From Desulfobulbus sp. (lineage in GTDB: Bacteria > Desulfobacterota > Desulfobulbia > Desulfobulbales > Desulfobulbaceae), in contig NZ_JAVBXR010000092.1 in the NCBI RefSeq assembly GCF_030824455.1, positions 1 through 42,159 on the forward strand: DNA of 42,159 nucleotides, given 5' to 3'. Within the stretch, counting starts at the first letter, position 1. Every line of letters starts with the position of its first letter. Shown piece by piece: positions 16,387 through 24,765 of the stretch. Under the pieces are notes generated by a model that saw nothing but the letters and a program-made list of their open reading frames with translations, searched no databases and had not been told where the DNA came from. A program made the translations under genes and the position numbers.

Positions 16387-18222
16387 ATGATGGAACAGCA
16401 ATTTCCGCCTCCCCCCCTCTCCATTGCCGAGGATGAATTTTTGGAAGAGGGCGAGGTGATTGTCATTGTCGACGATTTTGACGACATTGTCAGCCTCTTG
16501 CAGGAATTCCTCCAGCAGCAGGGCTACGCCTCGGTTGCCGCCGGTTCCGCAGACGGACTGCGTCGCCAGTTGGCGGCGCACAAGGTGGCGCTGGTGCTTC
16601 TCGACATCGGGCTGCCCGATGCGGACGGCACGAAACTCCTGCCTGAATTAAAGCAGCACGATCCGGATATGGCGGTGATTATGCTGACCGCGGTCACCGA
16701 TCTGCAGACGGCGCTGGCCTGCCTCCGCTACGGGGCCGACGACTACCTCGCCAAACCAGTGCACTTCACCGATCTCCTGGCCACCCTGCGCCGGGTGCTG
16801 GAAAAGCGCCGGCTGACCATCCGCAACCGACAGTACCAGCGGCAGATCGAGCAGGCCAACTTTCGCATTCAACTGGCCCATGAACTGGCCCTGAAAATGA
16901 ACACCGCCTATATGAGCATGGTGGAACTCGATGAGATCCTCCACGCCATTTTGGTGGGCATCACCGCCGAGGAAGGGCTGCGGTTCAACCGGGCGTTTCT
17001 TGCCCTGTTTGACGAGGCCGGCGCGACGCTTGAGGGCCGCTTGGCCATCGGACCGAGCAATCGGGAGGACGGCGGCCGCATTTGGCACGATATTGAGCAG
17101 CAGGACCTGGGCCTGAACGATCTCTTTGCCCGCATTCAGCGCAATGAAACCGGGATAGACGCCGAGGTCAACCGGATTGTGCGCGCTCTGCGGGTTGACG
17201 CCGCCGATGCGGAACACTTGCTGATTCGGGCAGTGCGCACCCGGCAATCGATCAACGTCGAGGGCGGTCGGTGCGACTATCCGGTGCCGCTGGACCTGGT
17301 TGGTCTGCTCCAGGAAGACACCTTTGTGGTTGTGCCCCTGTATTCGCCCAGCCGGGCCCTGGGCGTTTTAATTGCCGATCATTTTGTCAACCGCAGCCCC
17401 ATTGACGCCGAGCGCATTCACGCTCTGGAAAGCTTTGCCAGTCAAGCCAGCCTAGCCATCGAGCATTGTCGATTGTATGTCGACATGCAACGAAAAATTA
17501 AGGAGCTGGAAGACGTCACCAGCGAGTTGAAAAAGAACAAGGATCTGCTCGTGGAAGCAGAGCGTTATTCGGCGCTTGGCCACATGGCGGCGCAACTCGC
17601 GCACAGCATCCGCAACCCGATCACCGCCATTGGCGGCACTGCGCGTCTGCTGGCCCGGAAAATCGACAACAAGGAGTGGCTGCAGTTTCTGGGCATGATG
17701 GCCAGCGAAGCCGAGAGAATCGAAAAAACCCTGGAAGACCTGTTCAGCTTTGTCGAGCAGGTCAAGCCGGTGTGCGAAAAGACCCGCCTGCTGTCTCTGG
17801 TGCATAAATCGCTGCTGCTGCATTTCAGCGCCTTAAAAGAGCAGGGCATCAAGCAGACGTTGTTGTTGCCGGAGGTTGACCCGCTGGTCGACGTGGATCC
17901 CCGGCTTATTCAACAGGCCCTGGTGCATCTGATCCGCAACAGCGTCGAGGCCATGCCTCATGGCGGCGAGTTGTTTGTTGAGGTGGCGTTGGATGAAGGC
18001 TGGGTGCGGATTGAAATCCGCGATTCTGGGCTCGGTATGGACCAGGGGAATGTCGGCCACGCCGCTGACCCATTTTTCACCACCAAGATGATCGGCACGG
18101 GCATGGGCCTCACCCTGGTGAAACGGATTGTTGAAGATCACGGCGGCAGCCTGACCCTGCACAACAGAAGCGAAGGCGGTCTACGGGCGACGGTGGTGTT
18201 GCCGAGGGTTGCAGAAGGGTAA
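16387..18222 (+). CDS. Soluble hybrid sensor: receiver, GAF, histidine kinase
   Basis: A 611-residue signalling protein without membrane segments. The N-terminal receiver domain has acidic residues D29-D30, phospho-acceptor D73 (LLDIGLPD) and K123 (YLAKP). A linker and a GAF-like domain (about 175-375) follow, then a coiled coil, a HisKA domain with H406 (AQLAHSIRNPITAIGG), and an ATPase domain with N box (HLIRNSVEAMP), DSGLGMD and GTGMGLTLVKRIVEDHGG. All catalytic boxes look intact. A receiver at the N-terminus suggests the kinase is tuned by another kinase. No cognate regulator is adjacent. It is a single-gene unit, with its own promoter upstream and a shared terminator hairpin downstream. 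Confidence 0.9.
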   Translation: MMEQQFPPPPLSIAEDEFLEEGEVIVIVDDFDDIVSLLQEFLQQQGYASVAAGSADGLRRQLAAHKVALVLLDIGLPDADGTKLLPELKQHDPDMAVIMLTAVTDLQTALACLRYGADDYLAKPVHFTDLLATLRRVLEKRRLTIRNRQYQRQIEQANFRIQLAHELALKMNTAYMSMVELDEILHAILVGITAEEGLRFNRAFLALFDEAGATLEGRLAIGPSNREDGGRIWHDIEQQDLGLNDLFARIQRNETGIDAEVNRIVRALRVDAADAEHLLIRAVRTRQSINVEGGRCDYPVPLDLVGLLQEDTFVVVPLYSPSRALGVLIADHFVNRSPIDAERIHALESFASQASLAIEHCRLYVDMQRKIKELEDVTSELKKNKDLLVEAERYSALGHMAAQLAHSIRNPITAIGGTARLLARKIDNKEWLQFLGMMASEAERIEKTLEDLFSFVEQVKPVCEKTRLLSLVHKSLLLHFSALKEQGIKQTLLLPEVDPLVDVDPRLIQQALVHLIRNSVEAMPHGGELFVEVALDEGWVRIEIRDSGLGMDQGNVGHAADPFFTTKMIGTGMGLTLVKRIVEDHGGSLTLHNRSEGGLRATVVLPRVAEG

Positions 18223-18269
18223 GACAGAAGGATTGTGTTTTTCAGGCGCAGCCACCCCGCTCGGACATG

Positions 18270-18302
18270 AAAAAAGGCGTTGGGCCAAAAGCCCAACGCC
18301 TT
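18270..18302 (-). terminator. Intrinsic terminator of the porin gene
   Basis: Arms at 18274-18285 and 18291-18302 form a perfect 12 bp stem with a five-base loop, followed on the minus strand by a run of T. It sits 26 bases after the porin stop and 47 bases after the kinase stop, so it may also act weakly in the plus direction. Confidence 0.9.
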
Positions 18303-18328
18303 AATTGATTGCTGAGGACTGAAATAAA

Positions 18329-19717
18329 TTAGAATTTCAGTTCGAAGCGGGTCAACGCGCCAAAGGCTGCGTCGTCTTCCAGATCGGAATCTGCGAATTC
18401 CGGGCTCAGGTAACCGGCGGAGAAATACACGTCAGCGCCTTTGCTGATGGTGTACTGAAGGACTGCAGAAAGCTCCCAGGCACTGTCCAGAGCCAAATCA
18501 TTGTCCTCTAATTTTGTTGGATTACTTGCGGCCCATGCACCTCTTGGACCCTCGCCTTCCTCGGTCCAAGCATCAATCTCAGCATAGACAATGTTGCCGG
18601 TCAGTTTCAAGGACTCGCTGATCTGATAGGAGGTAACCAAGCCGCCCCACATCCAGTCGCCGCCTTTGCCGATCATATAATCGGTGATCTTGCTGTTGTC
18701 GCTGCTGCCGACCATGACAAATCCGAAGGCCCGGTCAGGAACGAACCCGCCATCGGTGAAACCAAGGTTCAAACCGATGTTGAGTTTGTCAATTTGGTAG
18801 TTCGGGAAAACATAGCCGCCAAACCCGGTGTCGTCGGAACCGATTTCATCTATATCGGTATTGAGTTTTGCCGCGCCCGTTTTGCTGTCCAGTGTATAGA
18901 ACTCTTTTCCAGAGCCGTCATTCAGCCAGGAGTTCATGCCGTTGAGATCGCCGTCGGTGACCGCGAACTCGCCAACGAGGCCAAACTGACCGCTCTTGCC
19001 GTTGGCATAGAGGGTTCCGAAAAATCCCTCATTTGCCTCAAAGCTGTCGACTACGCCATCGCGTGCATCCGTCTGGTAGCCCAGCATGCCGCCGAGGGTC
19101 CAGTCTTTGTTCAATTTGGCTTTGACATGCGCCCCAAAACGCATTTCGTCGTTGTCGGCATACTTATCGTCGTCGGTGGTGGTGTCGGATTGAGCTTCCT
19201 CCATCCATTCAACGAAAGGATTAATCTCAACGTCACCCATTTTCACAATGCCGCGAAAACCAGTTAAGTTTACATCGTCGTAAGCGAAGTTGTAGGTGGT
19301 CCCAAGCGGGCCGTAAGTAGAGCGATATTTACCTATTTCAAGGGTGAACTGATCTGTGAAGGGAATGCCGACATACGCTTGGTCAGCCCAGAGATTGCTG
19401 TTGGAATCCGAGAAAGGGACCGTGTCTTTGTCAGAATCACCCATCAGGCCTTCCATGACGCGCAGTCTCACTTTGGCATACGCGCCGCCGGCTGCGGTGC
19501 CCGCGATATTTACGCGTACACGGGAATCCATGTCGGTCTTTGAGTCATAACGATCATCATTACCGAACGTGCCGCCATACTCTTCACTCATGTACCACGC
19601 GCGTACACGGGCATCACCAGTGATTTTAACGCCGGGCTCAACAGCGGCGGCTGAAGCGGTGGAGGCAATGCCACTAACCAGCATCAGGGCGGCGCCTGCA
19701 AGAAGTACTTTTTTCAT
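18329..19717 (-). CDS. Outer-membrane porin
   Basis: A 462-residue outer-membrane beta-barrel protein. It has a signal peptide (MKKVLLAGAALMLVSGIASTASA, cleaved near residue 23-24). Alternating amphipathic strands follow, with many Asp, Gly and Tyr residues and a C-terminal phenylalanine (LTRFELKF) typical of BAM-recognised barrels. It resembles the porins of anaerobic deltaproteobacteria; the solute is unknown. A strong ribosome-binding site (AAGGAGAGGAAA before the ATG), a candidate promoter and a strong terminator suggest high expression as a single gene. A large palindrome upstream suggests regulation. Confidence 0.9.
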   Translation of the reverse strand: MKKVLLAGAALMLVSGIASTASAAAVEPGVKITGDARVRAWYMSEEYGGTFGNDDRYDSKTDMDSRVRVNIAGTAAGGAYAKVRLRVMEGLMGDSDKDTVPFSDSNSNLWADQAYVGIPFTDQFTLEIGKYRSTYGPLGTTYNFAYDDVNLTGFRGIVKMGDVEINPFVEWMEEAQSDTTTDDDKYADNDEMRFGAHVKAKLNKDWTLGGMLGYQTDARDGVVDSFEANEGFFGTLYANGKSGQFGLVGEFAVTDGDLNGMNSWLNDGSGKEFYTLDSKTGAAKLNTDIDEIGSDDTGFGGYVFPNYQIDKLNIGLNLGFTDGGFVPDRAFGFVMVGSSDNSKITDYMIGKGGDWMWGGLVTSYQISESLKLTGNIVYAEIDAWTEEGEGPRGAWAASNPTKLEDNDLALDSAWELSAVLQYTISKGADVYFSAGYLSPEFADSDLEDDAAFGALTRFELKF

Positions 19718-19800
19718 TTTCCTCTCCTTAGTTATCAGATGTTGATTGCAGGTTTCCCTACAGCAGAAAACCTCATATACCTTATCTTCGATGATTTCAG

Positions 19801-19827
19801 AGTATAGTAGGTTTGCCTAGTCGTCAA
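19801..19827 (-). promoter_or_regulatory. Candidate promoter of the porin gene
   Basis: On the minus strand TTGACG (19822-19827) and TATACT (19801-19806) match sigma-70 boxes well, but the spacing is only 15 bases, shorter than ideal. This would fit a promoter that needs an activator or a DNA-bending regulator. Confidence 0.5.
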
Positions 19828-19837
19828 GTTTTTTTTA

Positions 19838-19863
19838 CCTTGGTAAAAATTTTTTTACCAAGG
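19838..19863. promoter_or_regulatory. Large palindrome upstream of the porin promoter
   Basis: Arms CCTTGGTAAAAA (19838-19849) and TTTTTACCAAGG (19852-19863) are perfectly complementary with two bases between. The palindrome starts 10 bases upstream of the -35 box of the porin gene. No U-tract follows on the minus strand, so an operator is more likely than a terminator. Confidence 0.6.
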
Positions 19864-19930
19864 ATTTTATGGATTTTCGAGAAGAGGAAATGCGTTAAAT
19901 CGGTGGGTTGGGCGAATGGAGGGGAAGGGC

Positions 19931-19962
19931 CGGGTCTGTCGGACGTGCTGTCGACAGACCCG
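19931..19962 (-). terminator. Hairpin after the FG-GAP gene, atypical terminator
   Basis: Arms at 19931-19941 (CGGGTCTGTCG) and 19952-19962 form a perfect 11 bp GC-rich stem, beginning 18 bases after the minus-strand stop at 19980. There is no U-tract, so it may be a transcript-stabilising or Rho-linked hairpin rather than an intrinsic terminator. Confidence 0.5.
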
Positions 19963-19979
19963 GAGAGCGGAAAGGAAAA

Positions 19980-21701
19980 TTAATTGGCCGCTGGGTTGAC
20001 CCGCAGTGTGTAGCTGTTGAGGAACGTGGCCGCCGAGTTCCAGAAAACAAAGGGGTAGCTGGTTTGCGCCTCGGCAAAGAGGATCTGATACTGGTCGCCC
20101 TGCTTGCCTGGGTGAACAAGCTGATAGTTGGCGATGTAGCCAGGGATTTTTTTGGTTTCCCATAGACGCGTCAAAGACCCGCTTTGCCATTTGTAGGCGG
20201 ACAGGGAGCTGCCGTCAAAATATCGAAGGTTCGGCATGAAGGTCACGGTTTCAAGACGGTTGCTGCCCACCAGCACATCGTTGATCCCGTCCATGTCAAG
20301 GTCCTCGATTACGACTCGAGTCGGCACCCAGGTGGTTTCTTTCTCGGAATTTACCGCATTGTTGGTGCTGGTCAACGTGCCAAAAAAGTTGTTGCTGGCC
20401 CCGTGCGTCTCGGAACTGGTCCAGCGAAGAGCGCCTGCGGCATCGTAGACCTGCAACCGGCTGCCGTTGCTGACGGCAATGGTTTCCTTCGCGCCGTCGC
20501 CGTCAATATCCGCCTGGGTGAAGTCAAACACGTTGATTCCCTGGGGAAGGGCCAGTTGTTTGCCTTCGCTCAGCCCACCCCGCGCGTCCAGGGCCATCTG
20601 ATGAATATCGCCGCCGCCGAATTCGCTGGCGAGCGTTTTTTGGCCAACGAGCATATCGGGTTGGTTTGGCGCCGTGATGGTGCGCAGATACCAGCCGACA
20701 TGTTCAAAGAGGGGGGTCATTTTTTGGCCGTTCCATTCCATCGCCGTGGTGTCGGGATTGTCGCCGTTGCTGCCGCTGATGTAGATTTCTTTGTGCTTGT
20801 TATTGTTCAGATCACCCAAGGTGACCGAGTGATAGCGGAGATGATTGGGCAAATCGACGGTGGCCAGCATGCGAAACGCCCCGTCCTCATGACGGTAGAG
20901 CATCAGCGCCGAACGGGTCAAAAGAACGACCTCGTCCACGCCGTCGCCGTCGAGATCGCCGGCGTTGACGTCCATGGCCTCGGCGGCGATGCTCTTGCTG
21001 CGGAAGGTGCTGACCAGCTCAAACTGTCCGCCGGCTTCGAGGCCAGTCGTTGTTCCTGCAAACAATCCTTCGCGATAGGCCCGTTCCGGGTGCGCGGTTT
21101 GGAACGCCGCCATCCCTTGCCCGCCCTTGGAACCGCCGCCCGCCGCATCTGGCCGGGGGGCGCCGAACACTGCGCCGCTGATGGCCCAGGCCAGGTCGTC
21201 GACTGCAGTCATGGCGTCGTCAACTGTCTGGAAAGATTGCTGGAATTTTTTTGGCGCCTGATTGGATGACTGAGAGAAGACGTAGCTGGTCAATTCAAAT
21301 TGGCCGGCCTTGGGGGCCAGGGCGCCCATGATGAGATAATCCGCGCCGGATTGGCGCAGTTGTTGGCTGAACACGGTGTGATCGCCTGATTTTAACGCCT
21401 TGGCCATCTGTTCGGAGGCGCCGCCTTGGGCAACGGCGGCGATGTCGGCCCGGGAGGCCAGACGGCTGGCCAGGGTGCTGGCCAAGCCGTTGCGGAGGTA
21501 GGCGTAGGAACCGGGAATCTCGACGTCAAAGGGCAAAAAGATGACCTGTCGCTTTGCCGGACCTGCTGTTTTGGCGGCGGCTGGGGTCCAGGCGGCGAGC
21601 AGTGAACAGCAGCAAGCAGCCGCAATCAATGCCGCCAGCTTTCCGGCAGGGGGAAATGGTTTGCGGGTGAAAAGGGCTTTGAGCAGAGGGGTTACATTCA
21701 C
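19980..21701 (-). CDS. Exported FG-GAP/VCBS repeat protein with TolB-like N-terminal domain
   Basis: A 573-residue exported protein. After a signal peptide (hydrophobic stretch about 22-40, Cys-rich, ending near AAA), residues about 48-170 resemble TolB- or FlgT-like periplasmic domains (VIFLPFDVEIPGSYAYLRNG). The C-terminal part has repeats with calcium-loop-like signatures (NAGDLDGDGVDEVVLL, DIDGDGAKETIAV, DLDMDGINDVLVG), typical of FG-GAP beta-propellers. The likely location is periplasm or cell surface; the ligand is unknown. I chose the GTG at 21699-21701 because AGGAG lies nine bases upstream. The next gene in the same direction upstream encodes a putative outer-membrane protein and may be a partner. 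Confidence 0.85.
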   Translation of the reverse strand: MNVTPLLKALFTRKPFPPAGKLAALIAAACCCSLLAAWTPAAAKTAGPAKRQVIFLPFDVEIPGSYAYLRNGLASTLASRLASRADIAAVAQGGASEQMAKALKSGDHTVFSQQLRQSGADYLIMGALAPKAGQFELTSYVFSQSSNQAPKKFQQSFQTVDDAMTAVDDLAWAISGAVFGAPRPDAAGGGSKGGQGMAAFQTAHPERAYREGLFAGTTTGLEAGGQFELVSTFRSKSIAAEAMDVNAGDLDGDGVDEVVLLTRSALMLYRHEDGAFRMLATVDLPNHLRYHSVTLGDLNNNKHKEIYISGSNGDNPDTTAMEWNGQKMTPLFEHVGWYLRTITAPNQPDMLVGQKTLASEFGGGDIHQMALDARGGLSEGKQLALPQGINVFDFTQADIDGDGAKETIAVSNGSRLQVYDAAGALRWTSSETHGASNNFFGTLTSTNNAVNSEKETTWVPTRVVIEDLDMDGINDVLVGSNRLETVTFMPNLRYFDGSSLSAYKWQSGSLTRLWETKKIPGYIANYQLVHPGKQGDQYQILFAEAQTSYPFVFWNSAATFLNSYTLRVNPAAN

Positions 21702-21880
21702 GGGGGTGCTCCTGTCTCTGGTTTGAAGATTGGAATGGAAAAGGTGAAAAGTCGGCAAGGCGGCCAACGAAACGTCGATCGCCTTGCTCAGCTTCATGCG
21801 TTTTGCTGTAAAAGGAAAGAAAAAACGTGCGGCATTGGGGGAAAACACAGGGAGAAACCGCAGAGAGCCGGCGGTTGCGA

Positions 21881-22582
21881 TCAGTAGGAAAAACTGACGG
21901 ATACGCCGCCATAAAAAACGTCTTGGGCCGATTTTTCGCTGGCGGCGCCGGAAGCTGCGGAATCGGTTTCGGCCCCGAATCCGGAGAGGGAACGCGACCA
22001 TTGGAACGCCGGAGTGATAGTGAGATAATTTTTGTAGGAGATGGGCATGTTGAACAGCATGGAGAAAATGTGGCCCCCTTCCGTGTCAAAGGGGTTTTTA
22101 AGCAGCATGGCTTTGTTGCCCAAGGTGAACGAGATGTTGTCGTCGACCTGATACGAACGGGACAGGTCAAAGGCCAAATACCAGGATCGGCTGGGATCAA
22201 ACACCTTGTTCATCCCGGGATCAACGCCGAGAAAGACGGCGCCTGGCTCTTGTTCGCTCCCCTGAGTCGAGAGGATGTAGCCTGCCGAGAATTCGAGCAA
22301 CCCGGAGGAGCCTTCGTAGGAAAAGGTGATGGCCTGGCCGCTGAGCTGCGATTTCTCAGGGCTGAGACCTTGCCAGAGGGTGTCTGAATGCTGCAACTGC
22401 ACGCTCAGGCCAGGAGCGGGGGCAAACCCGTACATCCCTGCCGCCAGCACGCTGTTGATCGCATTGTCATACCCTGCGCCGACCACCGGAGACGCCTGCT
22501 CGCCGGCCTGGAGACTTGCGGTCGGCAGGGCGATCAGCACCATGAAGGCGGATTGCACGATGTGGCGGAGAAGAGTGGGCAT
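21881..22582 (-). CDS. Putative outer-membrane protein, unknown function
   Basis: A 233-residue protein not matching a family I can name. Residues 1-26 (MPTLLRHIVQSAFMVLIALP...) form a signal peptide. The mature part alternates polar and hydrophobic residues, with aromatic-rich segments such as YLAFDLSRSYQ and a final strand ending VSVSFSY, as in small outer-membrane barrels. I chose the ATG at 22580-22582; a TTG seven codons upstream is possible. It lies 179 bp ahead of the FG-GAP gene on the same strand, so they may form a surface pair. Confidence 0.65.
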   Translation of the reverse strand: MPTLLRHIVQSAFMVLIALPTASLQAGEQASPVVGAGYDNAINSVLAAGMYGFAPAPGLSVQLQHSDTLWQGLSPEKSQLSGQAITFSYEGSSGLLEFSAGYILSTQGSEQEPGAVFLGVDPGMNKVFDPSRSWYLAFDLSRSYQVDDNISFTLGNKAMLLKNPFDTEGGHIFSMLFNMPISYKNYLTITPAFQWSRSLSGFGAETDSAASGAASEKSAQDVFYGGVSVSFSY

Positions 22583-22699
22583 GACAGGCGGCTCGGTATG
22601 CAAGTTAGGTTGCAGTTAATGTACAGCCTAACACCCTGAAAAACAATGCGAAAGAAAACGATTCCGGTGCGCTTGGCCGTAGCTTTTGAGATTTATTGT

Positions 22700-22724
22700 G
22701 AAAAAATGCGCCAGAGACTCTGGC
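22700..22724 (-). terminator. Terminator closing the gmhA-hemC-cobA/hemD-CULT run
   Basis: On the minus strand GCCAGA (22719-22724) and TCTGGC (22710-22715) form a short stem with a three-base loop, followed after three bases by six T. It lies about 40 bases after the CULT-domain gene stop. Confidence 0.6.
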
Positions 22725-22764
22725 CTGGGCAAGGGGCGCGCGATGGGGAAGCGGAGGCTCCGGT

Positions 22765-23199
22765 TCAGGCCAAGCGGTCGGCGATGAGACCGTGGAAGGC
22801 AGGATTGCCGTCAGTGTGCGTGAACAGCCAGCCCAGATGGGCGCGGCAGGTCCTGCAAAGGACGATTTGCCACTGGTATGCGGGGAACCAGGTGAATTCG
22901 CTGCTCGGTTCCCCCTGGGGGGCGACGCCGGGCGCCAGCCTGAAGCAGCGAATGGCAAAGGCAATGCCGGCCGGATTGAAAAAAGCGTGATCGTGGCGGT
23001 GATTGATCTGGATCGCCTGGTCGCGGTGGGTGATCGCCGCGCCGCAGACGCCGCAGACGATGACGTCCTGCTCCTCGGACCACTGGTCGAGCCGGGATTG
23101 CGGCCCCCGCCCTTTTGCCGAGGCGGGACGACGCCCAGTCTCTCGGAAGCGGCGATCAGCGCGCCAACTGCGCGGCCTTGTCCCGATAGGCGGCAACAA
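22765..23199 (-). CDS. CULT-domain (cereblon-like) protein
   Basis: The conserved part (about residues 46-140) is a CULT domain, the ligand-binding fold of cereblon. Zinc cysteines C49/C52 (CGVCG) and C115/C118 (CRTC) are present. So are the cage tryptophans W104 (FTWFPAYQW), W110 and W124 (HLGW), with the same spacing as in human cereblon. Bacterial single-domain homologues such as MsCI4 of Magnetospirillum bind uridine and thalidomide-like imides; their role is unknown. The start is uncertain: no ATG or GTG lies between the cobA-hemD stop and the domain, so I used the TTG at 23197-23199 inside the end of cobA-hemD, giving 144 residues. A frame error or a rare start is possible. Confidence 0.8.
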   Translation of the reverse strand: MLPPIGTRPRSWRADRRFRETGRRPASAKGRGPQSRLDQWSEEQDVIVCGVCGAAITHRDQAIQINHRHDHAFFNPAGIAFAIRCFRLAPGVAPQGEPSSEFTWFPAYQWQIVLCRTCRAHLGWLFTHTDGNPAFHGLIADRLA

Positions 23200-24736
23200 T
23201 TGCCTGCACCATGTCGCCGATGGTGTAACGCTCGGGCTGGATGTCCACCCGCAGCCCATGCTCCCGGACCGTGTCGGCGGTGATTGGTCCGATGGCGGCA
23301 ATGGTCGTCTGGTCGAGCAGCCGGTGCAGTTCCTCGTCGCTGCCCGCATCGAGCATGGTCAGGAAATTGCTGACCGTGGAAGAACTGGTGAAGGTTATCA
23401 GGTCGATGGTCCCGCTCTCCAACTGGTCGCGCAATTCCTCTCGCCGGCCCATGGGTGGCACGTTGCGGTAGGCCGGGGCAATGGTGACGACGGCGCCGGC
23501 GTCGGTCAACACCTCGGGGAGAATCTCGCTGGCCCGCAGGGCGCGGGGCAGAAGAATGCGGTTGCCCTTGACCTCGGTGCGCACCAGGGCCTCGGCCAGC
23601 CCTTCGCCGGTGAATTTTTCCGGGATCAGATCAGCGGTTACGCCATATTTGCGCAACTCGTCGGCGGTTGCCTTGCCGACCACCGCGATTTTGGTCGCGG
23701 CCAGATGGCGGCTGTCGCGCCCGAGCAGAAAGAGGCGCTGGAAAAAATACGTGACCGCGTTGATGCTGGTGAAAAGCAGCCACGCGTAGTCGCCGATCTC
23801 GGCAATGGCCTGATCAAGCACCTGGTAATCGTCCACCGGTTCGATGTGGATGGTCGAATATTCCAGACATTCGGCCCCGTATTCCTCGAGCTTGGCCACC
23901 AGATCGCTGGCCTGCTCGCGGGTGCGGGTGACGACGATGCGTCTGCCGAACAGCGGCCGTTTCTCAAACCAGTCAATGGTGCTGCGCAGCTTGACCACCT
24001 CGCCGACAATCACTAGAGCCGGGGGTTTGATGTCGGCTTTTTGCACTACGTCGCAGATCGTCGCCAGGGTGCCAACCACCGAATGCTGTTGCGGGGTGGA
24101 CGCCCAGCGGACCACGGCCACCGGGGTGTCGGGCGAGCGGCCGAAGTTGATCAGTTTCTGGGTGATGCTCGGCAAGGTTTTGATGCCCATGTAGATGACG
24201 ATGGTGCCGACGCCGGTGGCCAGTTTGTCCCAGGCGATGTTGGAAAATTTCTTGGTCGGATCTTCGTGACCGGTGACAAAGGCAACAGACGCCGTGTATT
24301 CCCGATGGGTGATGGGAATGCCGGCGTAGGTCGCGGCGGCGGTTGCTGAAGTGACGCCGGGCACCACCTCGAAATCAATGCCCTCGCCCACCAGCTCCTC
24401 GATTTCCTCGGCGCCTCGGCCGAAGATGAAGGGGTCGCCGCCCTTGAGGCGCACCACCATCTTGCCGCGTTTGGCGTGTTCCACCAGCAGTTGGTTGATG
24501 CCTTCCTGGGTGTAGGCGTGCAGGCCGCCGCCTTTTTTGCCGGCATAGATCAGTTGCGCGTCTTTGGGCACATAGCTGAGCAGCTTGGGGTTGGCCAGGT
24601 AATCGTAGACCACGACCTCGGCGCGCTCAAGCAGGTACTTGCCGCGCAGGGTGATCAGGCCGGGATCGCCGGGGCCAGCGCCGACGAGGTAGACTTTGCC
24701 ATTGGCAGGGGACGAGGTGGTGTCGTGTGTTGTCAC
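23156..24736 (-). CDS. cobA-hemD: Fused uroporphyrinogen-III C-methyltransferase / uroporphyrinogen-III synthase
   Basis: A 526-residue bifunctional protein. The N-terminal half (about 1-255) is the SAM-dependent CobA/SUMT enzyme: YLVGAGPGDPGLITLRG, VVRLKGGDPFIFGRG and PGVTSATAAATYAG. It makes precorrin-2 for siroheme and cobalamin. The C-terminal half (about 265-520) is HemD, which cyclises hydroxymethylbilane to uroporphyrinogen III (IVVTRTREQAS, LLFTSINAV, ITFTSSSTVSNFL). The fusion channels hemC product to methylated tetrapyrroles and is common in anaerobes. The start is GTG at 24734-24736 with a weak ribosome site, 29 bp after hemC. Its last codons overlap the chosen start of the CULT-domain gene. 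Confidence 0.95.
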   Translation of the reverse strand: MTTHDTTSSPANGKVYLVGAGPGDPGLITLRGKYLLERAEVVVYDYLANPKLLSYVPKDAQLIYAGKKGGGLHAYTQEGINQLLVEHAKRGKMVVRLKGGDPFIFGRGAEEIEELVGEGIDFEVVPGVTSATAAATYAGIPITHREYTASVAFVTGHEDPTKKFSNIAWDKLATGVGTIVIYMGIKTLPSITQKLINFGRSPDTPVAVVRWASTPQQHSVVGTLATICDVVQKADIKPPALVIVGEVVKLRSTIDWFEKRPLFGRRIVVTRTREQASDLVAKLEEYGAECLEYSTIHIEPVDDYQVLDQAIAEIGDYAWLLFTSINAVTYFFQRLFLLGRDSRHLAATKIAVVGKATADELRKYGVTADLIPEKFTGEGLAEALVRTEVKGNRILLPRALRASEILPEVLTDAGAVVTIAPAYRNVPPMGRREELRDQLESGTIDLITFTSSSTVSNFLTMLDAGSDEELHRLLDQTTIAAIGPITADTVREHGLRVDIQPERYTIGDMVQAIVAAYRDKAAQLAR

Positions 24737-24765
24737 AGGTTGCGTCTTCTTGGGGAAAAGGGATG

